The notes beneath the pieces were generated by a model, which saw only the letters and a program-made list of their open reading frames with translations, was not told the origin of the DNA and ran no database searches. From Pezizomycotina sp. ARF18 (taxonomy: Eukaryota; Ascomycota): DNA of 64,000 nucleotides. This document shows positions 34,266 through 47,897 of this stretch, in pieces. Where the stretch lies: positions 310,333 to 374,332 of the forward strand of contig AZLU01000015.1 of the NCBI GenBank assembly GCA_002224055.1, read 5' to 3'. Position 1 is the first letter of the stretch. Every line of letters starts with the position of its first letter. Position numbers and translations under genes: made by a program.

Positions 34266-37200
34266 CTATGAAGCAGCCGGAGGCGGGCCTCGGATTGGCT
34301 GAGGCTGTCCGCGGTTCGGCAGGACAGTAGCACCGATCAGCAGGCGGTGCAGTGACCTGATACCCTGCCGACGGCATCCATCGTAGCGGCGACGCCCGTC
34401 TTCAGCCCCTCGATACTATCATCCGAGGCATTACAGAGCTGCCGCATCTGTGGGATCATCTGGTGATCCGCACCCGCCGTACCGAGGCCAACGGTGTCCG
34501 AGGCTGGCCTTGGATGAGCCTGGAGTTTGCATCCTTAATAAACCACCAGGGAGTACCCGCGGCGCATGCGGAGCTTGATGTCGACTACGTAGCCCTTCGC
34601 GGGGTACTCGAGCCTGTACCACTCGGAGGTACGTGCGATAACAAAAAGCTCATCCTCGCGCGAGTGGTCCTCGATGCTGTCGAGGGCGACGAGCAGCGGA
34701 GGGTCAGCCTGAGTGTGCACACGACAGCTTCTAAACCCTTCTCATTAAGGAGGTTGTTGAGGAAGCGCAAGATGCGGCGGTTGGGTTGGGGCCTCGTGAG
34801 TCGAAAGTGAGGCGCATCTCCTGTTCGCCGGAGAAGTCACGTCGGCGCAGAGTTCGGGAGACTTGAGGTAGACAAACGAGATTTGTCCGAGCGAGACGTG
34901 CTTGGCGGGGAGGTTGTACTTTTGCACCGTGGATATGAACGTGATCAGGCGTTCGATCCTCTTCAGGCGCTCGACAATGTAATCCATCACGATGGACCCG
35001 ACAGGCACATTGAACCTAAGCACGAATACGCCTGACCTTGGGAGAACGCCAAATTTTCGTTCGTTGCGGATAAATCTGCCGCCTGGAGGCCTGTCACGGG
35101 GGTTCCATCCGCCCTTCCACGAGAATATCGATATTTCCGTTCTTGTCCAGGTCGTGGGTGCTGAGACGAAGATTATTGAGCCCCAGTCGGCTTTTGTGAG
35201 GGAGCGGAAGTTAATGTTGAGGGTGGGAATGATGACGGATGCGTTAGGATTGAGAGTTTGGATAAGCTTGTGCTCGATGCGCTGGGTCTGAAGCCTGCGC
35301 GTGTTCGTATATAACGTTATGAACGAAGCGACCAACTTTTCGAGGTTTTCTAAAAATTGGTACGTGACGTTCTGCGGCCGGTAATCGGGATTCTCTGCGC
35401 GTCTGGGATGCTCCAACCACGATTGATCTCTTGTCTACAGAAGGTTGAGCAAAAGTGAGCGTTAGCAACAGGAGGATGAACAATATACTTCTACCAGAGG
35501 AAGATGACACTTACACTTCTGCAATCCACCAAAAGTCTCCAACGACACCCAAAGACACTGCAATTATCCAATTTTCCGCCCATGATTTTTTGCGCAATAC
35601 ATGAGGTATAGCGCGGACTGGCCAAACCACTCTTGAGATCGGAAAACCGTGGTTCAACATTCTGAGGATATCCCAGCCCATGCTCCTCGCCCTGGTTTCA
35701 ATCTCGTCCTGCCGTCGCCATGAATCTGATTTTCATGATTATCTCATGGCCCTTCCTTGCTGGGTCTACGCTTTGGTTGAAAAGCATCTCTCCGGCTATC
35801 GCCGTCGGCGACGGTGGCTGCAGCGCAAATTTGCCGGTTATAGGTTCGATCAACGTCTTAAGTGTTCGAGAGGGTGTAAGTTGGACGGAGAGGTGGGAAT
35901 GGAGGCTTTCGACGAGGAGATGTGAAGTTTTAGGAACGATGATGGGAATATCGGCAGCTGGGATAGATTATCCGGATGGATGATAGGATATGGGCGGTGT
36001 GCAAGGCGATAACGGATTTTAGGAGAGTTCGGTGGAGAGATTTTCAAGGTCCTAATTTTATGAGCAATAATGTTAGCATAGTTTGGATTACAATAGTGGT
36101 ATCTCTACAAAATTGGTTTCCGAGAATTTGCGGCATCTGTTCATGGGGTTCTTACGAATGGAATATCGGCGTCTTTGACTTCCTTCGCATCCCTCATCCA
36201 CTTGACGTCCAAGCGGCTAAGCGAACGCCCATCAGGTCTCCGTATACCCGATCTCAATCCAGCTCTTGTAGCCGCCTTGATTGATAGTCTTCCCCACCCA
36301 GTACTGTATAACCAGGGTCCGCTTGATCATCGTGACGTAGAGAGTTTCCGTCCACTTGCTCATGCCCATCTCATGCGCCTGCCTCCTCAATATCGAGATC
36401 TTGTGCGTCATCACGAATTCGTGTAAAAAGTCGTACAAGCCGGCCAGACCCTTCGTCGCAGTATCTCGTTTCCTCTCAACTCGATCTCGGTCCGAAGGCG
36501 GCCCATTGGGATCTCGTCAAGGGATGGTTTTGAACAGAAGGCGAAAGTCGACCAGGTATAGCTGCTGCGACGGATCCTCGTTGGCTATTGACAGGTCCAC
36601 CTCGAATTCTGTTGGTACGGTAAACGTTGCTCTTCCAGAATGTATTGTGTAGTTGTTGAAATGCGGAGAGGAATGGCGTGGAGCGCGAAACGTAACGAAA
36701 GTAGGGTTTTCATCTCCTCTAGGGCTTTCAGGATTTCGGTGATGAGAGCGGCTTCAAAGGAACATAATGGCGGTACTACATGGAAAAGCAAGAAAGGGCT
36801 TGCGTCAGTACAAGAACAAGAGCAGCGAATCGGCGATGGAAGGCAAATCTTACGGGGATAGTCCTCGTTTCTTCACCGTTGTGAGAACCTGCACAGCGGT
36901 TTTGAGGTCGGGTTTGGTATCCTATGGAGGGATGAGAAGTCAGTATGCCGTATGATGCTTTTCCGTCGTTACAATAAAAGAAGTTCGAACGTACTTTGCA
37001 TTGTTAAGGCTTCTGCGAACCTCGAACAGATCCCAAACCACCTTGTCGTACAAAATCCGCTGCTGGTCCAGCCACGCCTTCAAATCTATCACCCTGCTGA
37101 CATCCTCGCTATTCTTAGCCCACTGAGTGAGGACCAGTACCTTTATGAACTGGTGCGTGTGTCAGTCATGAACTTCATGAGTTTCTTTTTCCGCGCGACT

Positions 37201-37483
37201 TCGTTCCCTTCGTTTAGCGACTCTGCGACCTCCACCAGTTTTCCGTACGAATCCTGCACGAGCCTCGATATTATGTTCCCTAACGACTGGAATCCGTGTG
37301 TTATGTGTGGGAGAGGGGCACGGGAGGTAGGCCGCGGGTTTGTCGACAGACGAGTTTCCTGGTCGCTCGAGGTGCCTTCTCGGTCGCATGTTCGTTCTTC
37401 ATTTTGGCGTTTGCTGGCTTGACCGAATCCTCCGCGCGCGCGCCGTCGTGGTTGGTGGACCCTTCAACTACCGACGGCACCAT
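34266..37483 (-). CDS. MED14: Mediator of RNA polymerase II transcription subunit 14 (MED14/Rgr1)
   Basis: This is the scaffold subunit that joins the Mediator head, middle and tail. Blocks in order are [40 protein letters not shown] with [11 protein letters not shown], and [20 protein letters not shown]. Then come [20 protein letters not shown] with [36 protein letters not shown] with SWIEIGY, and [21 protein letters not shown]. After that are [52 protein letters not shown] and [15 protein letters not shown]. These match the order of fungal MED14. ATG at 37481-37483 is the most upstream one in frame with a disordered N-terminus; the true start is uncertain. The tail is Pro/Gln-rich and ends PPPAAS with TAG at 34266-34268. 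One intron at about 35423-35513 has GTAAGT and GCTAAC. Several frame breaks are present. Confidence 0.85.
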
Positions 37484-38112
37484 TGGGTTTGAGAAGTATT
37501 CCGCAGGCCCGAGTATGGTACCGCGGTCTGCGAAAAGGAAAAGGTTGGGAAAGATTGGGTGGAATCAAAAAGAACTGTCAAATTAGTAAAATCAGCTGCG
37601 TGGCGCAAACACCAATTCGAGAAAAGGGGGGGGGGGGGGCAATCGTCCAGGGAAACAGAGGTAGTAGAAGAGTATCTGGGAGCGCTTTGATGAAGTGTCA
37701 AGTGTCACCGTGACGTTGCTGCCCCACAGTGTCGAACCGCACTGCAAAAAGAAAGGAGACACCTCGCGAGTTGGGAAAATTGGGAAAATAAAAAAAAAAA
37801 AAAAAAAAAATCTAGGGACTCACAAGGGACGACGGGACATAAGACAAGGGGGATATAAGAAATTGATTGATGGATGAAACGCGCTTTTTGTTGTTCGAGT
37901 AATAATTAATATATGGAGTGGTAACAATCCTTTCCTCTTTATGGCGGTTGATTTCAGGAGAGGGGAGAGAGAGATGGATGATGATGCTGCCCTTGTACTG
38001 TTGTTGTTTTGTCGATTTGCTGTTGACAATAGAATAAAATAAAAAAAAAAAAAGAATGACGATGAAAATCCGCTAGTTAAAGGGTCATCTGAAAGTGGTG
38101 GAGAGAGAAGAG

Positions 38113-38148
<36 letters not shown>

Positions 38149-38918
38149 GAGTGGTATGGTATTACTACCGGTAGCAAGTAGAAAATAAGTAGAAAGCAGA
38201 AAAGGCACTTACTTTACTCAACAGTAACAAAATTATTAAATTAACAAAAATAAAAAATAAAAATATATACTTTTTGGGAACAAAGGGAATTAATTTACTT
38301 AAGCATGACGAAAAATACACACGGAAGGAGCAGCCGAGGTTCTCCTTTCGAAAGCCGTTTATTTCCACGTTATTGCCTGAATAGGATATTTTATTTGTTT
38401 GGGTGGTGTTTTTTATAGCGTTACCGAGGCGTGTGGCTTAAAAACGTCGTATTACACCGGGGGGTTTCATATATATGCTCACTCATTCTCTCACTCGGTA
38501 CGAGATAACCTTTTTTTTTTTTTTTTTTTAATGGTCTTCCAACGGCCGAGAGTTTAAATCATCACGCCTCCGCCATAAAAAGCTTACTTCTCTTAAACTT
38601 CCTTCGAGTTCCCTTCGAGGCTACTATCTTTGACGAAACTTCCCTTGCAACTCGTTATCCTGCGCAGGGCGGCTCTGAAAAGGCAACGGTATTCTTATAC
38701 ACATGCACGGCCTATAGTACAAAGGCTTTCATTTACCTTCCCGCGCTTTTATCCGCAGAGGGCCGCTCTTTTCATAGAGCATACACGACGACGCTGGACA
38801 TCGATCGTGGTACCCAAGTAGAATAGAAGGTCATATTTTCTTCAAGATATCGACAGGTTTCATAAAGCCTGATTTAAGCCTCTCGTGCTAACCGCACCAA
38901 GCCGCACAAGTCGGTTCG
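37484..38918. other. divergent promoter region of MED14 and ATG22
   Basis: The two genes are transcribed away from each other. The stretch contains a G14 run near 37626-37639, long A runs near 37790-37810 and 38115-38147, and a T run near 38511-38529. No gene is supported. Confidence 0.5.
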
Positions 38919-40676
38919 ATGGCAAATAACGACAACTACGACGAGGAGGATGACGGAACACCCATTATAGGGCACGAGGAATACTCGGGACAAGACCGTC
39001 GACCTACGTCCAAGAAGGAGGTATACGGGTGGTACAGTTACGCCTGGGCGGCCGAAGTATTCGCGATATGCGGCATGGGCTCCTTCATACCCGTCGTCCT
39101 CGAGCAGCTGGCCCGAGAGCATGGACACATGGCCGGCGATCCGAACATGCCGTGCGAGAGGTCTGAGGTTGTTGTTCATGCTAAGAACGGGACGGAAACG
39201 CCTGGGATCCCGGGTGTAAGCCAGTGTATCGTAGACGTCTTTGGGTTCCCGATGAATACCGCTAGCTTTGTTATGTACACGTTCTCGTGCAGTGTTTTCT
39301 TGCAGGCTATCGTTATTATTTCCATGTCTGGTGCTGCTGATCACGGTAAGGCATCCCTATCTCTTATCTCATATTACGATCACAATCTTACTAACGGGTT
39401 TGCTTTTCTCAAGGCCGCTCTAGGAAGCAAATGCTTCTAGCTTTCGCTGTAATAGGCGCGTTTCCTGCATGATGTTCATATTTGCCTCGCCGGCTCGACT
39501 TATATTTGTATCGATAATGTCACAGATTGGGAACGTCGCCTTTGGGCTTCATTTGTCCTCCTTAATGCCTTCCTGCCTGTCATGGTACGATATTCTGCTG
39601 GTGTATCTCAGGAGACTACAAACGGGAATTCGAACGGCGCTGTGGGAGCAAGGAGGAAGAGGAGGAAGCACTGCTCAACAGCGAATCACAACCTTCGACA
39701 GCTAGACCCGCAGACGAACGGATAAAACCGAGTGGCAACGCGGACTCCACCGGTCAGAATCTATCGACGAATATTTCATCTATGGGCATGGCCATAGGAT
39801 ATTTCGGCGCTGTGTTATTGCAGATTATCTGCATTTTCATAGTTTCCTAACCGGCTCCAAGACTTTCTCCTTGCAAATCGTCGTCTTCGTCATCGGACTA
39901 TGGTGGCTGGTATTTACCGCACCTTCCGCGTTCCTACTCCGACCCCGACCGGACCACCTTTACCGGGTTCCGCAGACGGCGGAAAACGCTCGACGTTCAG
40001 CTACATCGCGTACTCCTGGAAGCGGTTATGGGGGACTGTAACGCGCGCCCGCAGCTCGAAGACGTAATTTTATTTCTCGCGGCGTGGTTCATGATATCCG
40101 ACGGCGTCGCGACGATAGCTTCGTCCGCGATGATGTTTGCCAAGACGGTACTGCACATGCCGCCCACGTCGCTCGCCGTGATCGGGATTATAATGCCGTT
40201 GACGGGTATGGTCGGCGCCATATCGTGGCCGAAGATTTCACCGATCTTAAAGTTGAGCCCTTCGCAGACTATTTTTGTATGTGTGGTTTTGTTCGCTGCT
40301 ATACCCGCGTACGGCCTTTTGGGGTTTTGGCCGGCGTTCGCGAACGCGGGTTTTGGCCTGACGCGGCCGGCGGAGATGTACGGTTTAGCCGTGCTGTACG
40401 GATTCGTGCTAGGAGACTAGGATCGTACGCACGCTCGTTATTCGCGCAGATCGTCCCGCCGGGCCATGAGGCGGCGTTTTTCGGATTGTACGCGATCACG
40501 GATAAAGGGAGCAGCATGTTCGGGCCCGCCATTGTCGGGCTTATTACGATAAGACGGGGGATATCCGGTACGCGTTTATATTTTTGTTGGGGCTGCTGCT
40601 GCTGTCGCTGTGCTTTTTGAAGTTTGTGAACGTGGAGAGGGGTCGGGCACGGGCGCTCGCGATGAGGGCGGCGTAA
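38919..40676 (+). CDS. ATG22: Atg22-family vacuolar amino-acid effluxer
   Basis: This is a multi-pass vacuolar membrane transporter of the major facilitator superfamily that recycles amino acids after autophagy. ATG at 38919 opens an acidic head and [20 protein letters not shown] with [33 protein letters not shown] and SGAADHG follow, then an intron at about 39345-39413. After it come [16 protein letters not shown]-type and NAFLPVMV-type helices in shifted frames, [40 protein letters not shown] and [20 protein letters not shown]. Next are [20 protein letters not shown] and [20 protein letters not shown], ending with TAA at 40674-40676. The SDGxxTI and [24 protein letters not shown] motifs are diagnostic of Atg22. 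At least six one-base breaks occur. Confidence 0.92.
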
Positions 40677-42583
40677 TATACTCGTTTAGTTCGTCATTTT
40701 TGGAAATTTTCTATAGTTTCGGTGACGTTCGTCACGTTTTTTTTTTGGCAGTAATAACATCCAATTTTCAAAGTCATATGTACTAGTAATATTTGTCAAA
40801 TCCAGACTATTCAGTCAATAGATCGTAGGCACGTTGCCTTTTCCTTGGTACTTCTAGACTTTCTAAAGGAATATATAATGAGAGGTGTACACTATCAACT
40901 ATTTATTATCAATTATTATTTTATTAAGCATTACTATTTATTTATTTATTATGAATCTTGGGGTATCGAATGTATGTGTTTCTGTTTTTGTTGGCCAGGC
41001 GCCAGTTGGGTATATTGATATATACAAAAAAGGTAAATAAATATCAAAAAAAAAAAAAAAAAAAAATAGAAGAGCTGAGATTTGGACTAGTATTTTACAC
41101 GTTGATATTACAACCGCGCAGAAAAATAAATAAAAAAATGTACCTGATGCATGCATGCAGAGAAAAAAAAAATATGCACGACATTATAAAAAGGAAAGAA
41201 TATACGGTCAGGCAGGAGCAATATCAAAGTTTTTTTAAAAAAAAAAAAAAGAAAAGAAAAGAAAAAGAAAAAAGCCGCTGGATCGGAAGAACACGAACGA
41301 TAGAGAAAGGCAAGGATGCACGGATAAGGACTTTGCTGAAAAGAGTTGGAGATGTGGTATATAGTCGAAAGGAGCGCTTATGAATGTTAAATAGGACATA
41401 GTAGGGAAACTTAAATCTCGGACCCTCCCGAGACTGGGGAAACTTAGGTATTTTATGGGTAGGGAGAGAAAAACGGTGTTGTTTTTGTTTAATAAATGAA
41501 TGGAACCGCGAGAAAAAGACGTAGCACTAGCAAGGAAGAATAATATCGTATGTATATAATGAAAAAAGTAGTTGAATAAGGAGAAGAGAGAAGTATGTAT
41601 ATAAAAGATCGAAAAGAATCGAAAAAAAATGTGAGAGAAGTATTAAAATTACAAAAGAGAGTAAAAGAAAAAAGAGTTAAAACGAATGAAGAAAGCATTA
41701 TAATTACAGGAGCATTTCGTTCTCTTGTCTTTTCTGTGAAGGATAAACAAGAAAGAGTAAAGAAGGCATAAGGTATATCTACGGATCTAATCTAAAAAGG
41801 TATTTTTCGCAATAAGAAGCAAGTTTTTGAAGAGATGATAAACAGAAAAGTAAAAATCAACCGGAAGACCCATGATGCTCATGCCTGAAGTGCTCAAATG
41901 CCCGTGAAAACCCTTGAAAAATAAAGACTAGATACTAAAAACAAAGGGAAAAAATGACGAACAAAGCATGAAGGAAACGGAACAAAGAACAAGCGTAAAA
42001 AAAAAAAACTGAGATATACGAACAATAAACGCTAAAAAGGAGAAAAGGGTAGGGGGATGGGCAAAAAAAGCTTTTCTAGAAAACCTGCCTGGCCTGGTCT
42101 ACAAACACCGACTTTTTTATACCACCCAAGAATAGAAGAGAAAAGATAGAAAAGAACAAATGAAACAAAGCGAAAGGAACGTAAGGAAACAGACGAGCGG
42201 AAGAGCAAGACAAAGCTGTATAAAAAAACTGTCAAAAAGAAAAAAGGTATTACAATATATATAGTAGAATCGAAGACTCGGAAAATAACGAAAAGAACAA
42301 TAAAAACTCTATCAAGACCGCATAAAGAAAAGAACAAATCTTTGGAGAGTAGAGACTTGGATCAGCAGCAAAAAAAGAGAAAAAAAGACAAAAGCGATAA
42401 AGCGAGTATCAAGAAGGATTTTTGTCAAAAAAAAAAAACGTCCGCCAGCAAGAAAAACTAAATATTAGAGACTTTTGGTTTTGCAAAATCGACCGACCCT
42501 AATATTCAGACACCGAAGAAAAGAAAATGAACTTTTCCAAAAAGAGAGAAATGAAAAAGAAGAAAATATTTTGGAGAAAGAGT
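40677..42583. other. convergent intergenic region, A/T-rich
   Basis: This is the 3' flank of both neighbouring genes. It is A-rich on the plus strand from about 41040 to 42470, with poly-A runs near 41046 and 41230. Chance frames are Lys- or Phe-rich. No gene is supported. Confidence 0.5.
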
Positions 42584-44378
42584 TTAATGGCTGTCGCTGC
42601 TGTCCATGCGCCTGCTTCGGCGCCGTTCTTTCTTCTCAGCGATGCCGAGAAGAGCTTGCTGCTCTCGATCTTCTTCCCAGTCCTGCTTGACCTGGTTGAT
42701 AAGGCTCTCGCACCACTTCTCGAGAGCATGTTCGAAGCTTTCCATACCTTCAGGAGTACCAAAGACGGTTCCCATGACGTCCATTTCAAGTTTTACCTCC
42801 CACCTGATCTCGGCAGCCTTGATCCAGTACCGGAGATTCTCGGCCAGACGGTAGGGTTTTTTGAAATCCGTGTGGTAGGTGGGGATTTGGCCGAACGGAC
42901 GGCGGGAACGACGCACGATGGCGTTGTGCAAGAGAATAAGTCGCTGGCCGTTCTGCAAGGCCTTCAGCAACGGGGAACCCTCAGGATTTCCCACATCGTG
43001 CTGGGGAAGAGGAGACGAGTTGGCCTCGCCGGTATAGGCATCAAAGTAGGAAAGGAAGAGATGATAACGCTCTACAAATTCAGAAATAGTCAGAAATTAA
43101 ATCCTCCGGCGCGCTTTTCTGGATTGGTAAAAATTTGGGTTTTGTTCAAACTTACCCCACTTCCTATCATGCCAATTGCCCTCGTTCCAAATCTGCCCAG
43201 CCCGCCGACCTTCCTCCTCTCGGCCTTCCTCCTTATCAAGGAGTTTCTCGATGCCATCGATCCAGGCAACTACGGAATCTTTCTCGGCAGTCTGAATCTC
43301 ACCTTCTCGGAGGGTAATCCTCTTCAGAACATCGAGGATAGACAAGAAATCCCGACGAAGCTTTCTTTCGGAAATAATGCCGGTAAGAAGCACAAAGTCA
43401 GTCGCATAGTAGTATTCCTTGGCTGCGCGTACGGCCATCGTGGTAGACCGGAGAAGGTTGTGAACCACAACGTCCTTGATGCTAGCCAGCGCAGGAATTT
43501 CGTTATGTTCCTCGTCGGAACAATCGGCTCCGTTCATTCGGATGGGGCTCTCGCACTCGCTGTCGTAATTCTCTTGGATGATCATCCGGGGACCCTGAGA
43601 TTCACTGCCCGCGCCAAAGTCCAAACAAGCGGCCTCGACCCAGTTTTGCCTACATTTGTCCAGAGCCTCCCTCAAGTCCTCCCTCAGGGTCTCGCGATCC
43701 GGGGGCGCGGCAAGGTCGGCGTGGTAGGCTTGTAAGTCGAGACGGTTGGTGGCAGGACCATATCCGGATCGTCATCGATGTCGTAGTTGTCTATGTACTG
43801 CTGGACGGTGCCTCCGTGCATTTTTTGGCCTCGTCTGGGGAGTACAACTCCGGAGAAGACCTCAGCGAAGAATACGTGCTATCGATGAGGGCGGTGTCGA
43901 CCCTCAGCTGTGCGACCGGATCAAAATCGTTGGATCTGGACTTACGTCGCTTGTAGCCGCTACAGTCAGAGAAAATGATATTAGCGCCCTGGTTCCCAAA
44001 TTATAAAGAATCAAATTTTCATCACCAAGTTTGAAGACAAGCGGATGTTTCTTACCCTCCCTTTCCATCGAGAAGTCCAGTTTTAGCGAAAAAGTGCTGA
44101 ACATGTGCGATGCTTCCGAGCGCCATAACGCTGTTCCTGGAGCGCGCCGACTTCGAAAATTCGGTGCCTTGAGGGCGCACATATCCCTTGCGCCTCGCCT
44201 GCTCGGAGGTGAATCCGCGACTGAGTCTCTTTGCGCTGGTCAAAGAGACACCACTGTTGGTCCTAGAGAGAGATGGTGAGGACGACTCCACGGGGGAGGT
44301 CGACCCTGAAGAAAACCCGTCCACGGCTGGAGAGTGTGGAGGCGAGATGAATGGTTTCTGTGGAGAAATGACAGACAT
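42584..44378 (-). CDS. conserved ascomycete protein of unknown function
   Basis: The start is ATG at 44376-44378, MSVISPQKPFISPPHSP, followed by a Ser/Pro-rich disordered head, RSRNSVMALGSIAHVQHFF and AKTGLLDGKG up to a GTAAGA donor. After an intron come SRSNDFDPVAQLRVDTALID with SSPELYSPDEAKK, a frame break in an A run, and then DNYDIDDDPDMVLPPTVSTY. Next are LREALDKCRQNWVEAACLDF, STTMAVRAAKEYYYATDFVL, RKLRRDFLSILDVLKRITLR and DSVVAWIDGIEKLLDKEEGR. After a GTAAGT intron near 43150 come LKALQNGQRLILLHNAIVRR, YRLAENLRYWIKAAEIRWEV and KLEMDVMGTVFGTPEGMESF, to TAA at 42584-42586. The ARTGLLDGKG-, PPTVSTY- and NLRYWVKAAELRW-like blocks recur in filamentous ascomycetes, but I know of no assigned function. 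It is predicted to be helical and soluble. Confidence 0.7.
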
Positions 44379-45931
44379 TGATGGACTTGATGAAAAGAGA
44401 CCAGGCGTCGCTCTTTTGCACAAGATATCGCTTGAACAAAGGTGTTTCTCTTATAGAAGGTTGGGGAATAGGAGTTCCTCCCAACCAACGGCTTTGCTGG
44501 CAGTTTACCGGGATCGGCTGTGATGTCAGGGAGGATAGAAAATAAAAAAGATTGTTACCACGAATATCTCTGTTTTAAAGATTGGAAGCGATTATCGAAA
44601 ACATGGTCAAAATATGTAGGTCTAGTGAAGTTTTTTTTTTTTTTGGTTCTGTTCAAAGGGAAAAAAAGGGTCTTGAGAATAGGAGAAGAAGAAAAAGGAG
44701 TGTGTAATAATCCTTTTGCTTTTTTCTTATCCACGACTTATAATAATGATAAAAAATAATATTACTAAATATAAATGAATAGAAATATTACTCTTTTCTG
44801 ACTACAACCCCCCTGCTGACGACAACGATAGCAATGAATGGAAACAAATAGGTCAGTAGTGTATCTAACAAAACTTCTTTCTACAGTATTCTAAGCAATC
44901 GGATGACACCATGTAGAAAAAGGCGCGATGCACGGGAAAGATATACTGTGAGTAATAAATGGATGATGAAAAGGTAAAATAAAATAAATAATGTAATTTG
45001 GTTGGTTTGTTTGGTTGCAAGGGAATGGGGAGCCAGAGGTTTTTAACAGAACGAAAAGAGACTTCAGAGAAAGAGGGAAAGGAGGTTCGCAGGGGAAAAG
45101 AAATTATATTGAAATACCAACCGAGGGTCAAAATAAAATAATAATAAAGTCATAAAATAAAAACAAAATAAAATAAAATCAAAAAGGGACAACGATATGA
45201 AATTCAACCAAACAGTGCGACAAAATCAAAAAAGAAAAGAAAAGGATATATCAAAGAGAGGGGAAAAAAAAGGAAAGAGAGAAAAAAATTTTCTTCTCTA
45301 TATCTTCTTTTTCTACACATATGCACATACCAAAGGAGGATCGGATAAGTACCATCTATATCCGTCGACGATTCAGTCTGAAAAATCCAGTGGAGAACTC
45401 GTTGAAAAGAACAGAAAGTCTGTTCGAAAAGGAGGGTATCATGGTCACTTTGCATCGCTTGCAATGTGTAAATCTGCGAGTATCAATGATTGTTACTGCA
45501 GCAATCCAGTCTAAAATACGTGTTAGAAACAGACTGGACGCGGAAACCGGAACCAAAATGGTACTGCAGAAACCTAAAAGTACGGTGGTATCGAGTATAG
45601 ACAGTATTGTACCTGGCTTGTACATGTACCTTTTTCTTCCTGTTCAAGGACCCACGAGATATAAAAGTCCCCTCCTGCTTGGTTTCTCACATGAATTTTC
45701 TAGCGAGAAAAGAAAGGCAGGCATCTTTCTTTTCTCACACACCTAAAAAATAATGAGAAAGAAAGAGAAAAAAAAAAAGCAGTAATAAATAGCGAACAGT
45801 GTGTGTGAGAAAGATCTCAAGGATTCGATGTACCAAATACCTGGGATTCCACTATCGTTACTGGTGATAACCCTTTAAATGAGCAAGTACCAGTTACTCC
45901 ACATCTATTTTGTCCTTTTTCTCCTTTCCCC

Positions 45932-45970
<39 letters not shown>

Positions 45971-47524
45971 AAGATGGTTAGGGTGTGTAATATTACGGGT
46001 CTTGTTCTTTTTTAAAACCTTCCATGATCTCTTTCTATGCCTTTGGCCACCTGTTGATTTTCATCAACCCCTGGGGCCCTTTTTTAATCCAAAATTTCCT
46101 TAATATTTTTTCCTTAAAGCAGGTGATACTTCCCCTCCCTCTTGCCCTCGAATAGGTCGGTATATTCCCCCATGATGAAAAGGAAGAGATAAAAAGGACT
46201 ACCTACCTGCGAAATGAAATAAAATAAAATAAAAATTAAAAAAGGGTGTTTCCTGTCGGTCTCAGTCCGTGAACTTATCGCCGCTTTGCCATTGACAGCC
46301 TCTTTTTTTTTATAGGCTGATCTTCCCCTCTAGACGGAAAGCTGAAAAGGGGCATTTCGTCTGATTTTATTATTGCACAATAGATCGCTCGGGCTCTTGC
46401 GCTCCGGGCTCCCTATGCGCGTCTGTCTGCTTCTCTCGCAGCGTGCAGGCCAGCGCTCTCCCTAGTATCTCTCTCTTGAGGTCTTTTCAACTCCATTGTG
46501 TGAACGAATCACTGAGGAACGTGCTTTTGAGTTTTCCTGTAATGCAGAGTAAAAAAATTTTCTCTTAAGCTTCTGCTGGCAGATAGGTCGCAGATGCATA
46601 CAAAGAGAACTCCTGTGAATGTCACGGTTTGTCGCAGAGTTTTCTCTTTTGTCTTCGGTTCTCGTTGTCGAAATGTGTCCTATATCGTCGAGTCTCCCCG
46701 TCTCTTTTCTGATGCGAACCCCTTCAGGATTTTTTGGCGGGGAGTTGCCGGGAAAGGAGGTCTTGTGTATCTTTCCCTCTTTGAGATGTCGAACCTCGCA
46801 GGGATGCCTCGACTCCCGACAAGAAAAAAAGACGCGGTCCGTGTGGTTAGGAAGGAAGTACCTTTTCACTGATCCTCGCAGGCACGCTTTTTCAGCCCTA
46901 TTAGAAAGAAAAAGAAGGGAGACCTGCAGGCGGTCGGTTCAGGCCTCGGGCAAAAAAATATATATATATTACAGAAGCCAATTAGCGGTGAGATTAAGCA
47001 AGCGTAAAATTAGCAAACAAAAAAAGGTACAATATTGGTACCTGAATTCTTTTCCCCCTTCCTTTCTTCGCGGTTGGTAAGTGATACCGACCGTACCGTT
47101 ATACTCTTTTCGAACTAAGAATTGAAATTCAATAATAAATAATATAGCTAGCAATTCGGATGTCAGTTTTTGTTAAAGCTTCAAATTTCCGAGTGTAATG
47201 GAAATATATTACAAAGGACAGGAACAGGAAGGAACGAAAAGGAGGATGGGAGATAGTCTGGATCTCATCCTATCGACTTCAACCTACCTTTTGAGGGTCC
47301 AGATTTCTTACTTAGATGTGAATGTTTGAGGCATATACATGGCAAAATAAAAGTGGTTGGAAAGAACAAAATGGCTGGCAGTGTTGTAAACCGTAACTTG
47401 TACCGTAAAATCTTTTAGCCGCTAGTGGTCTTTTTTTTTTTTCTTTTTCTTTTTTTTTTCTTTTTTTTTTCTGTGACTCCAAAAATAGCCTGCGCGCCCC
47501 CACGCTCTGTCACATCACGCCAAA

Positions 47525-47558
47525 ACGCGACCCTTTTAACTCGGAACTCCACACGCGT
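47525..47558. promoter_or_regulatory. MCB-type element upstream of UNG
   Basis: A perfect ACGCGT palindrome lies at 47553-47558 and a one-off copy (ACGCGA) at 47525-47530, about 340-370 bases before the UNG start. ACGCGT is the Mlu I cell-cycle box bound by MBF in ascomycetes and controls G1/S DNA-synthesis and repair genes. Role inferred from motif and neighbour. Confidence 0.4.
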
Positions 47559-47766
47559 TAAAGTCAGGAAAAAGACTAAACAACCGTCTTACAGTATTCC
47601 TTAAGACTCACTATCTATCTCATTATCTTGGATACCTTGACTTTCACGATTAAGAGGATAAAGAAAGAAATATATTTATCGTTCTGTTTTGATCTTCTCC
47701 TATCTATTACTGCTTAAAAAGAGTGTTCGGATAAAGGAGTATTTATCAAGTTTCGTTATTTATATC

Positions 47767-47795
47767 TATTTATTTATTTATTTATTTATTTATTA
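47767..47795. repeat. (TTTA)n microsatellite
   Basis: About seven TTTA units lie roughly 100 bases before the UNG start codon. Confidence 0.85.
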
Positions 47796-47897
47796 TTATT
47801 CCTTTGTACAGAGAAGCCACAAAGGGCCAAAGAACAAGCACAAACGGCTTTCATCTCCTTCCACTCTCGAATCTGTACTATTACGGCAATAACCAAT

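Larger units (their letters stand above)
44379..47897. other. 3.5-kb divergent intergenic region
   Basis: The upstream flanks of the unknown-function gene (minus) and UNG (plus). It contains an AAATA tract near 46207-46235, a long T run at about 45938-45963 followed by A10, a TTTA microsatellite at about 47767-47795, and an ACGCGT box at 47553-47558. Frames at 46462-46869 and 46619-47080 overlap on opposite strands and have no family resemblance. Confidence 0.45.

Noticed and set aside
34463-34810. 115-codon plus-strand ORF
   Set aside because: Antisense shadow of the C-terminal MED14 exons.
42527-43735. 402-codon plus-strand ORF, the longest unbroken frame in the window
   Set aside because: It is antisense to the conserved minus-strand gene at 42584-44378, whose blocks match a fungal family. 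The plus translation has no family resemblance.
46462-47080. Overlapping 135- and 153-codon ORFs on opposite strands
   Set aside because: They occupy the same DNA on both strands, with no domain on either, as expected for chance frames.
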